Assembly: GCA_029552745.1 (NCBI GenBank)
Contig: JAKPDK010000152.1
Coordinates: forward strand, 248,001 to 312,000
DNA: 64,000 nucleotides
Direction: 5' to 3'
Source: Candidatus Hydrogenedentota bacterium
GTDB lineage: Bacteria > Hydrogenedentota > Hydrogenedentia > Hydrogenedentales > SLHB01
In this document: one piece after another, positions 63,957 to 64,000 of the stretch
Numbering within the stretch: position 1 is the stretch's first letter
Layout: every line of letters starts with the position of its first letter
The notes under the pieces: generated by a model
Database searches by the model: none
What the model saw: only the letters and a program-made list of their open reading frames with translations
Told to the model about the DNA's origin: nothing
Position numbers and translations under genes: made by a program

Positions 63957-64000
63957 GTTCGCCTCCTGAATTCATATGTAACCCTGCATTTATCGAATAA

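Noticed and set aside
1-64000. Defence system, prophage or insertion sequence
   Set aside because: No integrase, transposase, restriction, toxin or phage structural gene was found on either strand.

Overview
The window is bacterial: short intergenic gaps, Shine-Dalgarno sequences, ATGA start/stop overlaps, and many GTG and TTG starts. Base composition is close to half GC. Two OPT/DUF6785-type transporters, a GH116 (DUF608) enzyme, a DUF6599 lipoprotein, a subtilase with a P domain and FG-GAP proteins together suggest an uncultured heterotroph near Hydrogenedentota, Planctomycetota or Sumerlaeota. That placement is inference from gene content; no rRNA or marker phylogeny was available. I saw no phage, plasmid, insertion sequence or CRISPR array.

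Layout. 1-4.2 kb: a cut-off lipoprotein, a Trm112-like protein, a two-part alpha/beta hydrolase, and a GT2 glycosyltransferase with a DUF2304 membrane partner. 4.2-11.3 kb: a P-type ATPase, a secreted GH116 glycosidase with an inserted lectin-like domain, and an Ilv5-type ketol-acid reductoisomerase. 11.4-17.6 kb (minus strand): the translation operon ffh-rpsP-khpA-rimM-trmD-rplS-rnhB, ending in a TPR lipoprotein. 17.8-24.8 kb: a DUF6599 lipoprotein coupled to a Tat-exported ferredoxin-like aldo/keto reductase, an epimerase, a secreted subtilase and a double rhodanese. 24.9-31.1 kb: a GGDEF regulator and a very large hybrid histidine kinase, translationally coupled and bracketed by two inverted copies of a roughly 340-bp repeat. 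31.1-39.8 kb: an OPT-like transporter, a pseudo-peptidase fused to an FtsX permease, and a second OPT-like transporter. 39.8-46.4 kb: an MBL hydrolase, mltG, ruvX, alaS and a GH4 glycosidase. 46.5-51.4 kb: a possible structured RNA, a tRNA-Leu with the rare AAG anticodon, and a four-gene operon of an ABC-2 exporter with two FG-GAP proteins. 51.4-57.1 kb: recJ, cmk, a FapA-like protein and mtnA. 57.3-64 kb: a polyprenyl synthase, an ECF sigma operon, a phosphoesterase, pgeF, hslU and rpiB.

How the genes work together. Housekeeping blocks alternate with blocks for handling external carbohydrate and peptide (GH116, GH4, hydrolase, subtilase, OPT-like transporters). The best candidates for undescribed systems are the OPT / pseudo-M28-FtsX / OPT cassette and the ABC-2 / double FG-GAP operon. 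Both are tightly coupled, contain proteins with no assigned joint function, and lack parts expected for the textbook version of their families.
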